DNA from: Paraburkholderia lycopersici | Lineage (GTDB): Bacteria; Pseudomonadota; Gammaproteobacteria; Burkholderiales; Burkholderiaceae | NCBI RefSeq assembly: GCF_900096975.1 | Contig: NZ_FMYQ01000044.1 | Location: 1 to 41,099 of the forward strand | Direction: 5' to 3' | DNA: 41,099 nucleotides | Part shown: piece after piece, positions 23,501-32,623 of the stretch | Numbering within the stretch: the first letter of the stretch is position 1 | Layout of the letters: each line of letters opens with the position of its first letter | Notes under the pieces: model-generated | Databases searched by the model: none | What the model was told of the DNA's origin: nothing | Seen by the model: the letters and a program-made list of their open reading frames with translations, nothing else | Translations under genes and position numbers: made by a program

Positions 23501-24847
23501 GTGGCTACCATCGTGGTCACTGGATCGAGGCAAGTCGTGGCGAAAACTCAGAAGAGCACACGAAACCAGAATCGCGCGCCGGGAACGCGCGTCGCGTCCA
23601 GTACGAGTTCCGTGCCTTCCGGGCTGCGCTACGTCGACAACACGTGTCGCGGGTATACAAGAAAACGCATTGGCGGAACATTCGTCTACTTCGATCCACA
23701 CGGCGAGCCCATCGAGGACGACGCCGAGAATCGCCGCATCAACGCGTTGGCGGTACCGCCCGCCTATACCGATGTGTGGATCTGCCCGGACGCGCGTGGT
23801 CATTTGCAGGCAACGGGCCGCGACGCACGTGGGCGCAAACAGTACCGCTATCACCCCCTCTGGCGTGAAACGCGCGAGGCGACCAAATACGAGCGCATGC
23901 AGGCGTTCGGCGCCATGCTGCCTCGACTGCGTGCGCGGATGGCGCGGGATATTGCGCTTGACGGCATGCCGCGGAACAAAGTGCTCGCCACCATCGTGCG
24001 TCTGCTCGACACGACGCTGATCCGCGTAGGCGGCGAGGAATACGCGAGGGAAAACCGCTCATATGGGCTAACGACGCTGCGCAAGCGGCATCTGAAAGTT
24101 TCGTCCAATGGGCTGCGCTTCAGGTTTCGCGGCAAGAGCGGTATTGAGCACGACGTTGCCGTCAGCGACGCACGCGTAGCGCGGATCGTCAGACTCTGCA
24201 TGGAACTGGCGGGCCAGGAACTCTTCCAGTATCTCGACGCAGACGGCTCGAGGCATTCTGTCAACTCCTCGGACATCAACGATTATCTGCATGAGGTTAC
24301 GGGCGCCGACTTCACGGCGAAGGACTACCGCACGTGGGCAGGCAGCGTCTTCGCACTTGCGGCACTGCGCAAGCTGGAATGGGAAACGGTGGCGCAGGCG
24401 CACAGACACGTCGTCGGCACGATCAAGCAGATCTCGCAAATACTGCGCAACACTCCAGCGGTTTGCCGCAAATGCTATATACACCCGGCCGTGATCGAAG
24501 CGTTCGAAGCGCGCACGCTGGTTCTAGAGGATCCACCGGCGCGACGCCGCGGACTCAAGGCCGATGAAGCCGCGCTCATTATGTTCCTGAAGGGTGACGC
24601 AAAACGCCGGGCGCGCGAGGTGTCGAGCCGCAAGCGCAACGGCGCGTCGAGTGGCCCGAGCCTAAGCGGCCTGCGCGCGCGATCCAGTCAGGAAGCGCGC
24701 GCGAACGGTTCAAAAGACACCGCTAAAAGTGACGCGGTGACGTCGCGGAAACCCGCGATGGGACGGCCTCCTTCGCGGCCCGCACGATCGTCTGCAGCGA
24801 AGAAGCCTCAACGTGCGCGCTCGCCGTCCGAGGTAGCTTCCCGATAA
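23501..24847 (+). CDS. DNA topoisomerase IB
   Basis: A eukaryotic/poxvirus-type topoisomerase IB of up to 448 aa. Motifs appear in order: GLRYVDNTCRGYTRKRIGG, WICPDARGHLQATGRDARGR followed by KQYRYHP, RVGGEEYARENRSYGLTTLR, FRGKSGIEHDV, and DYRTWAGSV with the catalytic Arg. The nucleophile Tyr lies in AVCRKCYIHPAVIEAF. The last ~75 residues are Lys/Arg/Ser-rich and probably contact DNA non-specifically. The start is uncertain: GTG at 23501, or GTG at 23537 with GAGG upstream and a more usual N-terminus. The enzyme relaxes supercoils through a 3'-phosphotyrosine intermediate. Confidence 0.93.
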   Translation: MATIVVTGSRQVVAKTQKSTRNQNRAPGTRVASSTSSVPSGLRYVDNTCRGYTRKRIGGTFVYFDPHGEPIEDDAENRRINALAVPPAYTDVWICPDARGHLQATGRDARGRKQYRYHPLWRETREATKYERMQAFGAMLPRLRARMARDIALDGMPRNKVLATIVRLLDTTLIRVGGEEYARENRSYGLTTLRKRHLKVSSNGLRFRFRGKSGIEHDVAVSDARVARIVRLCMELAGQELFQYLDADGSRHSVNSSDINDYLHEVTGADFTAKDYRTWAGSVFALAALRKLEWETVAQAHRHVVGTIKQISQILRNTPAVCRKCYIHPAVIEAFEARTLVLEDPPARRRGLKADEAALIMFLKGDAKRRAREVSSRKRNGASSGPSLSGLRARSSQEARANGSKDTAKSDAVTSRKPAMGRPPSRPARSSAAKKPQRARSPSEVASR

Positions 24848-24890
24848 TCCGGCGGGAGTCGTAGCGTGCTATTTCTTCCTGCGCCCCGTG

Positions 24891-26303
24891 TCACATTTCG
24901 GCGCTGATGGGGCGTGCGGGCGCTTCACACTGCACACCAAAAGGTGCGCCATATTCGGCGAGCAATGCTTCGAAGTGCGCGGGTTCGAGCGGCGAGGGAG
25001 GTCCGAGTCGGGGCTTCAACTGCGCCAGTTCCCGTCCGTATCGCTCGAATGTGGCGAAATCGCGCGGATAACGCTCGCTGTCGACGCCCGTGAAGCGCCC
25101 CTCGTGAGCAGCGTGAGCCAGCAGCACTCGCCAGCGCTGGATCGGCGCGAGCCCGATGCTTTCGGTACCGTGGGAGAACAACGTCATGTCGATGTCTTCG
25201 AATGCCGGCGTGCTGTCCAGGAAGCGCTGCAGGGCGTTGGCCGAGGGCTCGACGCCGAACAGCAGCCAGAACGGTATGGCGTGAATCTCGAGCGTCGTGA
25301 GTGGATCCATCAGCATGAAAGAATCGACGAGGAGGCGGCGCGTCTCGATGACGCTTTCCTGATACCAGTGCCGATAAACAGCCGCGGTCGCGAAGCTCAG
25401 CGCTTCGGGTTCTTCAAAACGGATCTCGACGATCCGCCATTGCATTGGCCCGGCCAGTTCGACGAGATCGTCGCGCAAGGCAGCGTCGAAGCCCCACTCG
25501 GCTTCAGGGGCGCGCGCGTCGGGAGCAGGGGGCTCCCAGCGCGTGCGCACGCTGCCATAGTGCGCGAGAAACGCGCGCACGCGCTCGCCGCCGTGCAGAT
25601 ATTCGTCTTCGGTCGCGCCGCCAGTGGCGCCGAACTGGAAGACCGAACGCTCGCTCGTGCGGGTGACTGCCCAATCGCGTGTGCAGTTCACCACATAGAG
25701 GGTCCCTCCGCCCTCGAGATTGCCGAGCAGGAACTCGCGAAACGCGAGCGGCAGGCGTCGAAACTTGAGCCGGAAATAGCGCATGCCGTGCAGCATCAGG
25801 CGGTCCTGGTTGGGGTCGTGCATCTGGTGAACGGCAATGCGATCGTCGGCGTTGAGCAGTGCGTCCGTGATACGCCGGCTCGTGTCGAAGCCATGCTGCA
25901 CATCGTCGGGATCGCTGAATGGTGCGCGTACCGGGCATAGAAATGTTTGCGGCAACCAGGGCGCGCGCAGCGCAGCCGCGAGATGGATCATCGCTCCGTT
26001 TGACGACCCGATAAATGCGCAGCGGCGGGGGACTTGCGGATATAGGTCCGTTAGCCACTGCGCAATGCGTTCGACGTCGAGGCTCTTCGCGCGGCGAGGA
26101 TCGATGCCTTCGCTCATGCCGCCCACGATATAGGTCCATTCGCGCTGACGTTTCGGCAGCGCATTGATCGCGGGCATGAAGCGGTCGAGCAGGGGCGACT
26201 GGCTCGGGCTCGAAAAACGTCTCCCGTGCAACATGCTCGCCAGTGCCTGGGCCATGGCGGCGGCGGAATCGAAACGGGCGACGCCCGGCGGCGGCTTGTT
26301 CAT
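24891..26303 (-). CDS. Large protein of unknown function with a hydrolase-like nucleophile elbow
   Basis: A 470-aa protein starting at the ATG at 26303. I do not recognise the family. The segment RCAFIGSSNGAMIHLAAALR looks like an alpha/beta-hydrolase nucleophile elbow (G-x-S-x-G variant GSSNGA). Later stretches such as MLHGMRYFRLKFRRLPLAF and GGGTLYVVNCTRDWAVTRTS suggest a globular soluble enzyme. It contains many aromatic and acidic residues and no membrane segment. It lies 15 bases downstream of an alpha/beta hydrolase gene on the same strand, implying cotranscription and perhaps a common substrate. Confidence 0.7.
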   Translation of the reverse strand: MNKPPPGVARFDSAAAMAQALASMLHGRRFSSPSQSPLLDRFMPAINALPKRQREWTYIVGGMSEGIDPRRAKSLDVERIAQWLTDLYPQVPRRCAFIGSSNGAMIHLAAALRAPWLPQTFLCPVRAPFSDPDDVQHGFDTSRRITDALLNADDRIAVHQMHDPNQDRLMLHGMRYFRLKFRRLPLAFREFLLGNLEGGGTLYVVNCTRDWAVTRTSERSVFQFGATGGATEDEYLHGGERVRAFLAHYGSVRTRWEPPAPDARAPEAEWGFDAALRDDLVELAGPMQWRIVEIRFEEPEALSFATAAVYRHWYQESVIETRRLLVDSFMLMDPLTTLEIHAIPFWLLFGVEPSANALQRFLDSTPAFEDIDMTLFSHGTESIGLAPIQRWRVLLAHAAHEGRFTGVDSERYPRDFATFERYGRELAQLKPRLGPPSPLEPAHFEALLAEYGAPFGVQCEAPARPISAEM

Positions 26304-26318
26304 CGAAGCGCTCCCTTG

Positions 26319-27216
26319 CTATACACCGACGGCAGCGGCCTTGAGGAACGGTGTGATCGCGAACGCGAACGCGTTTGGCGCGGCGTAGTTGAGTGTGTGC
26401 GTGCCGCCTTCGATCGGCATCAGCCTGCCGTGCTGCAGTTTGCGCGCGGCCTCTGCGCACCAGCCGGGAGGAGCGACGGGGTCGCGCGTGCCCACGACGA
26501 CGAGTGCGGGCGCAGCGATGCGCGGGAGCCGCTCGTCGACGGGCTCGCGCGCCAGCATGCGCATGGTGGCAAACGCGCGCCACAATCCCGCCTTGGCGTA
26601 GTCGATCCGGCCGGCCTTCGCGGGCGTGTGGGGACGCTCTCGCAGTCCGTTGACCCAGTCGCGCCACGCCTGGCGCGGCAGCGAGCGTGCGCCAGGGTCC
26701 GGCGTGGGCGCTTGCAGAACGAGACGATCCACTGCCTGCGGATAGCGCACTGCGAAATCGGCGAGGACCTGACAGCCGAACGAGTTGCCTACGAACATCG
26801 CTCGTCCGATGCCGCACGCGTTCAGCCAAAGATGCAGCGCTTCGGCAAGCTGCGCGATGCTCAGCGCGTCGCGCGTCGCGCGCCCGCGCGAGTGGACTCT
26901 CGCCGAAGCCGGGCAGGTCGGGAGCGAACACATCAAAGTTGCGCTTGAGCGCATACGCGAGGGGTTCCATGTAACGGCTCGAGACGACGAGGCCGTGGAC
27001 CAGCACCACGGGCAATCGGCCGGGCGCGCGCGCGTGGCAGCGGGCGACTCGATAGAACATGCGGTATGGGCCGGCCTGCACGAAGGCGCCTTCGATGCCG
27101 CAGCGGCGGCTGCCTCGGTCGATGGCGGAGGTTTGCTTGAGCCTGCGCCAGACCACCGTCAGCCACACGATGGCAATGACGCAGACGCACGACAGGCAGA
27201 CGAGAAAAATGAGCAC
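26319..27216 (-). pseudogene. Alpha/beta hydrolase with one frameshift
   Basis: The start is a GTG at 27216 (AGGAG upstream), reading MLIFLVCLSCVCVIAIVWLT, an N-terminal membrane anchor. The oxyanion motif LPVVLVHGLVVSS and FAPDLPGFGES follow. At about 26890-26896 one extra base moves homology to the next frame (RDALSIAQLAEALHLWL), which keeps the nucleophile in FVGNSFGCQVLADFA, the acid in VVVGTRDPVAPPG and the histidine in EGGTHTLNYA, ending at 26319. With the shift repaired it would be a ~298-aa anchored hydrolase with a full Ser-Asp-His triad. Confidence 0.75.
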
Positions 27217-27297
27217 GGCAGCCCGCTCCTGCGCGCTCGCGGCACGCGGCCGCCGCGCGCTATCGCAATCACAATAGCAAAGCGCGTTCCACCAGGA

Positions 27298-28185
27298 TCA
27301 GAACTGCGAGCCCAACACATCGTCGAGAAAGCGCAACACGTGAGCATCACCTCCGCGCTCCCATGCATCGACGTGCGAGGCGCCGGCGATGATAGCGAAG
27401 CGCCGGGGCGCCCGGATCGCCGTGAGGAGCCGTGAGAATTGTGCCGTGGGACGATCTGGTCAGCGTCGCCGCCGTAAATGAGGATAGGGGCGCGCACGTT
27501 GCCGATCTTGGCGAGATTGTCATAGCGGTCGCGCACGAGCCACCGCAAGGAAACGATGCGCGGCAGCCAGCGCATGCGCATGGCGGCGACATCGGCGATG
27601 CTGGTGAACGGGGCTTCGAGCAGCAGGGCGGCGAGTGGGCATTCGGTCGCGATCTGCACTGCCACGCCCGAGGCGAGCGAATAGCCATGCAGGACGAAGT
27701 CGCGAGAGTGCCGCGCGGCGAATGCGATGGCAGCGCGGCCGTCGGCGTAGAGCCCCGCTTCGCTGGGACGCCCAGGTGCGCCACGTAACCGCAATAGCCC
27801 GCGAGCAGGACGCCGTAGCCCGCGTCGAGCAGCGCGTGCGCGATATGAGTTCGCTGGTAAGGTCCTCTCCGTTGCCATGAAAGAGTACGACCGTGGCGCG
27901 GGCAGGGTCCGCGGGCGCCACGTGACCGCAATTCAGTTCGTTGCCGTCGGCGGTGCGCACACGCACGTGTCCGATGCGCCCTTGCGCCTCAGGCCGTAGC
28001 GGCCCGCGCTGCAGGCGCTCCGACGGGTAGATCAGCCGGCCTTGCAGCCAGTACAGCAACGCAACGACGCAACCGTAGAGCAGCAAAGCGGCGGCGACAG
28101 CGAGGACGCGAGATATAGCGGTGTATTCATGATCTCGTTCTTCGCGCACTGAACATTCCCGATCGGAGGTTCGATTCTTGCGCAT
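27298..28185 (-). pseudogene. BEM46-like alpha/beta hydrolase, multiply frameshifted
   Basis: Homology is spread over all three frames. The start region (about 28185, uncertain) leads into VAAALLLYGCVVALLYWLQG, a membrane anchor, then VRTADGNELNCGHVAPADPA and TVVLFHGNGEDLTS. It shifts near 27845 to IAHALLDAGYGVLLAGYCGY, near 27780 to PSEAGLYADGRAAIAFAARH with the nucleophile in FVLHGYSLASGVAVQ and the acid in LIYGGDADQIVPR, and near 27440 to RFAIIAGASHVDAWERGGDA with the histidine, ending at 27298. A restored ~290-aa product would be a membrane-anchored serine hydrolase of unknown substrate. At least three indels, not all insertions, make this the most decayed gene here. Confidence 0.72.
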
Positions 28186-28221
28186 CGGTACGGTCAGACA
28201 GTTCTTGTTGGAGGACCTGTC

Positions 28222-28557
28222 GTGGAATTGGTGACCCTGGATGCGGTTGAGTTCACATTCTTTCCGGTTGCGCTCGAAACCGGAAAGGTGGCTCACCGCG
28301 CGATGTTCATTGGAACGCTTGCCCTGCCAGTTGTCGTCATATACAGGGCGGACGGGAAAAGGTCTGCGCGCATTGCTTTCGACGTCCCGCGCGACGTCGC
28401 GAAAGCAAAGCACTACGCCGACCATGCCGATGTGGTGCGAGACGCCATCGGTCAGGCGATCCGGGATAACCTCTTTGATAACCCGCCAGAAGCGACCAAT
28501 GCCCTCGCAAATGATGCACCGCGATGGCCGGGAAATCTGCAGCTTGCCCGTACCTGA
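28222..28557 (+). CDS. Unknown protein, member of a local paralogous pair
   Basis: A 111-aa product from a GTG at 28222 with GGAGG upstream. It contains HRAMFIGTLALPVVVIYRAD, then GKRSARIAFDVP and HADVVRDAIGQAIRDNLF. A second copy at 33657-33998 shares these blocks almost exactly. I do not recognise the family. It is predicted soluble, with alternating strand and helix. A strong hairpin follows its stop. Confidence 0.68.
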   Translation: MELVTLDAVEFTFFPVALETGKVAHRAMFIGTLALPVVVIYRADGKRSARIAFDVPRDVAKAKHYADHADVVRDAIGQAIRDNLFDNPPEATNALANDAPRWPGNLQLART

Positions 28558-28896
28558 GATTGCAATCGGCCGCTGGGCACCCCAGCGGCTTCGCCGCGAT
28601 CTCCGGAATGAGCGTATCTTGCACAGCGTGGCGCAGCGTGAATTTTCACTCAGCGACGACTAAAGTGCCTTGGCGAAACGGTCGGTAAGATCACGAAACT
28701 GGCCAGGGAATAACCTGTTCGCATGCAGCTTGGTTTTGGCGTAAGCGGACGGTCGCATTCTTAGACTGGAAACGGTGTGCTAACCGCAGGTTTCTAAAAT
28801 GGCTGGTCGTTCATCGCAGCGCAGCAATTCAACTTCGAAAACCAGAGCAGAAGCGCTGGCAACGCCTTTTCGCGCGACGTTGCAGCATGGGAGCGA
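28558..28896 (+). other. Intergenic stretch with a terminator-like hairpin
   Basis: No convincing gene. A 51-codon frame (28799-28954) ends in TAATG overlapping an alternative start of the next gene, but has no good ribosome-binding site or recognisable product. The hairpin at 28569-28589 is listed separately. Promoters for the downstream gene may lie here. Confidence 0.4.
28569..28589 (+). terminator. 9-bp hairpin after the 28222 gene
   Basis: GCCGCTGGG and CCCAGCGGC form a perfect 9-bp stem with a 3-nt loop (CAC), beginning 12 bases after the stop codon. No T-run follows. Position and stability fit a terminator. Confidence 0.55.
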
Positions 28897-29958
28897 ATGG
28901 ACAACCCGCTGTGTCAACTGCCAGTCAAGGCTTACAGTCAGAACAGACCGGTAATGATGACAACCATAACCGACAGGACGTCGCCCATTCTCGACGCACC
29001 ACCTGCGACTGCTACGCCGGTGCCGGTACGCGTAGCGCCTTCGATCTTTCATGAACGCTGGTGGCTCGACATCGCCACGCAAGGCGACTGGAAGCTTGCG
29101 GTGGTGAATCAGAACGACGAGGTCATCGGCGAGATGCCGTACGCGATGCAGCGCACGCGGCTTTGGCGTGTCTCGCACCTGCCGCCGCTCACGCGCACGC
29201 TCGGGCCGGCCATCAAGTCCGTCACGGGCAGCGAGGCCCACCAGCTGCATCATGAACTCGACGTCACCGGCAAGCTGATCGATCAGTTGCCCGACTGTGA
29301 CAGCTTTTTTCAGGTGCTCGACCCGCGCATCGACGACGCCCTGGCGTTCGCGCTGCATGGCTTTACGGTGACCGCGCGCTACACGTTTCGCATCGACCGG
29401 AACACCACGGCCAACGAAGCACGGAAGCGGTTGAACAGCAAGACACGCAACGTGATCCGCAGCGCCTCCCGTGAATTGACCGTCGTGCCGGACATCACGC
29501 CAGCCGAGTTCATCGCGTTCTATGAAGCGAATCTTGCGGCGCGTGCGCGTACCAACGCTTACGGGGATTCCATCATGCGCGACCTCGTCAACGCGTTCGT
29601 CGAGCGCAAGGCCGGAATGCTGCTCGGCGCCTATGGCCCGGGCAGGAAGCTGGTGGCGGCGGTCGGCATCGTCTGGGACCATCAGGCAATGTATTACCTG
29701 TTGTCATCGCGCGCGCAGGACGCGCATAGCGGTTCGATCAGCCTGCTGCTATGGAGTGCCATTGGCCGCGCGCTGGATCGCAAGCTCACCTTCGACTTCG
29801 ACGGCTTTTCGAGCCCGTCGACATTCAGCTTCCTCCAAGGGTTCGGTGCGACGCTCACGCAGCGGCTGGGCGTCGAGCGCCACGGCACTGCCTATTTGCT
29901 CACACGTACGCTCAAGCGCAAGTGGGCGCCGGCGCGTGTGTTCATCCCTAACCTTTGA
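28897..29958 (+). CDS. GNAT/FemAB-like acyltransferase (Acetyltransf_6 type)
   Basis: A 353-aa protein (334 aa if the ATG at 28954 is used; the ATG at 28897 has GGGAGCG upstream). Family-like features are VAPSIFHERWWLDIATQGDW near the N-terminus, MPYAMQRTRLWRVSHLPPLT followed by RTLGPAIK, RLNSKTRNVIRSASRELTV, and AMYYLLSSRAQDAHSGSISL. The C-terminal DFDGFSSPSTFSFLQGFGA is the typical end of FemAB-like GNAT proteins. Such proteins transfer an aminoacyl or acyl group, often during cell-wall or polysaccharide modification. The exact substrate is unknown. Confidence 0.75.
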   Translation: MDNPLCQLPVKAYSQNRPVMMTTITDRTSPILDAPPATATPVPVRVAPSIFHERWWLDIATQGDWKLAVVNQNDEVIGEMPYAMQRTRLWRVSHLPPLTRTLGPAIKSVTGSEAHQLHHELDVTGKLIDQLPDCDSFFQVLDPRIDDALAFALHGFTVTARYTFRIDRNTTANEARKRLNSKTRNVIRSASRELTVVPDITPAEFIAFYEANLAARARTNAYGDSIMRDLVNAFVERKAGMLLGAYGPGRKLVAAVGIVWDHQAMYYLLSSRAQDAHSGSISLLLWSAIGRALDRKLTFDFDGFSSPSTFSFLQGFGATLTQRLGVERHGTAYLLTRTLKRKWAPARVFIPNL

Positions 29959-30026
29959 ACGGCGGAATGCAGGCGCGGGGGCACTGACGCCGTGATGCCT
30001 TTTCATGGTGACCGGAAGGAGGAGCA

Positions 30027-30347
30027 ATGGCCGAACCTGAAGACATCCTCGTGAAGATCCTGAACCTTGATGCGGAGATCAGATGCTGCGTAGCCACTCT
30101 GGCAAGAATAGAGGACGGCGCCGGAGACTGCTTCGTGCCGTGGATCAAGGAGGAGCGAGCCCGCGCGCACGAGCGCCTGACTCATCTGAGAAGGCGCCGC
30201 GAAGTTCATTTTCTTGCGCTGAATGAACTGGCCGCCCGTCGGTCACGCTTACGACGCCGCAAGGCGACGGAAACTGCACGAGAGCCGAACAGTCCGTTCC
30301 AGAGCCGGGAAGTCAACCCGTCGACTTTGGCACGCAAGACAGGCTGA
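30027..30347 (+). CDS. Basic helical protein of unknown function
   Basis: A 106-aa product starting at the ATG at 30027 after AAGGAGGAG. The sequence is dominated by Glu/Arg-rich helix with heptad-like spacing (WIKEERARAHERLTHLRRRR), suggesting a coiled coil. The C-terminal third is basic and probably disordered. No family recognised. It follows the GNAT gene by 68 bases and may be cotranscribed. Confidence 0.6.
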   Translation: MAEPEDILVKILNLDAEIRCCVATLARIEDGAGDCFVPWIKEERARAHERLTHLRRRREVHFLALNELAARRSRLRRRKATETAREPNSPFQSREVNPSTLARKTG

Positions 30348-30554
30348 CAGGCGTGCCTTTGATTTTCGTGCGGATTTCCGGTTAGGCAGACCCAGGCCCG
30401 GTGCGGGCTTGCCTTGCGGCCCTTTATTAATTGTCTTTCCAATCAAGCGCCTGCTGACTCCATGCTTCACGTGACTGGCTGGGAGGAATTTGGTGCCTTT
30501 CGTTTTTGTCTTCAGGTACAGGCGTAGCGGCCAGCTTGTCAACGGACCGTTGTT

Positions 30555-30824
30555 TCAGTGACGCGCGAAATCCGCCGGCGTCAACTCGAGGCGTGTCGAG
30601 GGACGGGCGAGCCACTTCCGTTCGGCTATCGCGCAGATGCGGCCGTAGCCGTCGCGAAACGCCTTGAGGGTGCGGGCGTCACTGGCGCGTGGCTCGAGCC
30701 AGAAATACGCTTCCAGTGCCGCGATCATGATTACGCATCCGATCGTGTTGTTCTGGCGCACGAGATAAAACTCAACGCCGAGGCGATTGGCGAGCACCTG
30801 CGGTTCAAGTTCGGCGGCTTCCAT
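30555..30824 (-). CDS. DUF1488-family protein
   Basis: The 89-aa product from the ATG at 30824 contains GVEFYLVRQNNTIGCVIMIA, then ALEAYFWLEP and KAFRDGYGRICAIAERKWLA, and ends LTPADFARH. This fits the short DUF1488 family common in Burkholderia relatives. The frame stays open to 30908, so the start is uncertain; no ribosome-binding site decides it. Function is unknown. Confidence 0.65.
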   Translation of the reverse strand: MEAAELEPQVLANRLGVEFYLVRQNNTIGCVIMIAALEAYFWLEPRASDARTLKAFRDGYGRICAIAERKWLARPSTRLELTPADFARH

Positions 30825-30908
30825 AGGCGGCAAGGACAGCGCTTTGGATGAGGTCACAATGATTTTTGCACATGTTATGCGTTTCAGGTATCCGCGCAGT
30901 GAGCACAT

Positions 30909-31240
30909 TGTACGGTTTGGCGCTTGCCGCTTCCGGATGCGGGCGAGCGTGGCGTCCTCAGTGCCGGCGGCACCTGCCTGCGGTGTCTTTCACGCGTAAA
31001 AAGCCGCCCGGATCTGGCTGAACGACTCAAATGACACGTTCGTGATGAGCAGGCATGACGCTGATGCGGAGGGAGCGTCGACGCTTGCAACATTGATCGC
31101 TGCGGTCCGGACAAAAAGTAAAAGGCGGTGGTTACGCAACGAGAATCGTGCTTGCCGAATCAGAGGCTCGCGGGCGATGAACCGCTCGCCGTGACACGCC
31201 CCGCGCCCCATCAGACCAGTGAATGCTTCGTGTGCGTTTG
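30909..31240. other. Gene-free stretch
   Basis: Frames are open on the minus strand, as usual for this base composition, but none has a recognisable product or a ribosome-binding site. The stretch downstream of the phasin probably holds its 3' end signals; no clear terminator hairpin with a T-run was found. Confidence 0.4.
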
Positions 31241-31771
31241 CTACGCCATGGCACGCCGGGCGTTCGTTGACGCCGTGGAGATCGCCGCTTCGAAGTTGGT
31301 TTGCGCAACCTTGACCGCGTGCTGCCCGGCGTTCCCGAGCGTCTGATAGAGCGTGTTTGCTGCGTTGATTGCGGACCTGAATGCAGCTACTGCTGCCTCC
31401 GAACCGGCCGGTGCGTGTTTGGTCGTTTCCTCCAGGTACACCTGGATCCGGTGCATACGTGCTTCGCCAGCCTCCCGGGCAACTCTGAGAAGTTCCGTAT
31501 GCGTCGACGACATGATCCCAAGGCACTCGCGACTGTATTCCTGTACCTTCCTGGTCACCGGCGCTCCAAGCGTGCCGTAGAGCACCGCCCAGTCCTGCGG
31601 CTGTTCCGCAGCTTTCGTCGCGAACTCCAACGCTTCCTTGAGCGTCGCGCGCGTGAACTGCGCATTGAGTTCAGCGAGTTTGCCAATGCCTGCAGCCATC
31701 GTGTTGGCAAAGCCAAACGCGACATCGAGATTGTCATGCTGTGCGCTCGCAACCAGTTCCTGGGTTTGCAT
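31241..31771 (-). CDS. Phasin family protein
   Basis: A 176-aa protein starting at the ATG at 31771 (MQTQELVASAQHDNLDVAFG), after AGGAG. It is almost entirely amphipathic helix: GFANTMAAGIGKLAELNAQF, RATLKEALEFATKAAEQPQD, SAINAANTLYQTLGNAGQHA and VKVAQTNFEAAISTAST. This pattern and length match phasins, which coat polyhydroxyalkanoate granules and control their size. A longer frame to 31897 is ignored because the extra residues are not family-like. No other PHA gene is next to it. Confidence 0.88.
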   Translation of the reverse strand: MQTQELVASAQHDNLDVAFGFANTMAAGIGKLAELNAQFTRATLKEALEFATKAAEQPQDWAVLYGTLGAPVTRKVQEYSRECLGIMSSTHTELLRVAREAGEARMHRIQVYLEETTKHAPAGSEAAVAAFRSAINAANTLYQTLGNAGQHAVKVAQTNFEAAISTASTNARRAMA

Positions 31772-31900
31772 GATCAATATTCTCCTGAAAGGATTGAGCA
31801 GCCGTCGGCCTGCGCCTTCCGTCGCATCATCAGATAGCAGTATTGCGGAGTGAGACGCCGCACCGTGTCCGGCACGACAACGCTGATGACCGGGCACCGG

Positions 31901-32098
31901 TCAACGTTTTCGCGTCATGGCCTGAAGCAGGTATTCACCTTCATCCGTCACATGTGGACGGTGCGCACCGGTGGCGAGGCTCTCGAGTGCTACGAGCTGT
32001 TGCTCGAGCAGCGTGTCGAGTTCCTCGCGCGCCATGTCGATCTGGTCAGGCGATGACTTGACCAGCATGAGCGTCGCAAATTCGTGAGGGCTCAGCAC
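31901..32098 (-). CDS. Small conserved-looking protein of unknown function
   Basis: A 65-aa product from a GTG at 32098 with a good AGGAG six bases upstream. It reads MLSPHEFATLMLVKSSPDQI, then DMAREELDTLLEQQLVALES and ends with MTRKR. It is predicted helical and acidic in the middle. It lies 129 bases upstream of the phasin gene on the same strand and may be cotranscribed. Confidence 0.6.
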   Translation of the reverse strand: MLSPHEFATLMLVKSSPDQIDMAREELDTLLEQQLVALESLATGAHRPHVTDEGEYLLQAMTRKR

Positions 32099-32344
32099 TT
32101 GTGTCTCCTGGAATCTTGAACGGGCGGATTTCTTGCCCCCATATTTTTACCAACCGAAACTGCACCAGATCGCGTACGTCTCGCCGCGCTGCGTGTTATC
32201 GCCCTCGCCGGAGAGGTAAGGGGTTCGTGTTGTTCCCGGGTACGGTCAGCTGCGGACCCGGGCGATCGGTTCGAAACATATCCGCCGCGTTGTGTGTGTC
32301 GCCGCCACCCTGGCGGGAAGCGACACCCGATCACAGGGGTGCAA

Positions 32345-32598
32345 ATGAGCGGCACAACGAAACCGGAGGCGGGGAGGGGCGAGATGCGATTGTTGCCTGC
32401 AAAGCTCGCTGACCTGCAGCTCGATCACATGGAGCGGATTGCCCGGCAACTGTGTCTGTCCGCGCGGGGGAGTCCGCGCCAGAATGCCTCGAACGTCAAT
32501 ACTGGATCGCCCGGCTGAAAGCCATTGAGGACGCGCATTTTCTTGTCGCGTCGCAACGCATGCGCATTGCAAAACTGCGCGAGATGCTTGCTTCGTGA
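32345..32598 (+). pseudogene. Small unknown gene with one frameshift
   Basis: From the ATG at 32345 the frame reads ADLQLDHMERIARQLCLSAR, then leaves a coding-like pattern. In another frame ECLERQYWIARLKAIEDAHF and VASQRMRIAKLREML continue to the stop at 32598. One base gained in the G-run near 32468-32473 would explain the jump. A repaired product would be an ~84-aa helical protein. No family recognised. Confidence 0.45.
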
Positions 32599-32623
32599 CT
32601 GCGCGGGCCACGAGCCGTAGGCG

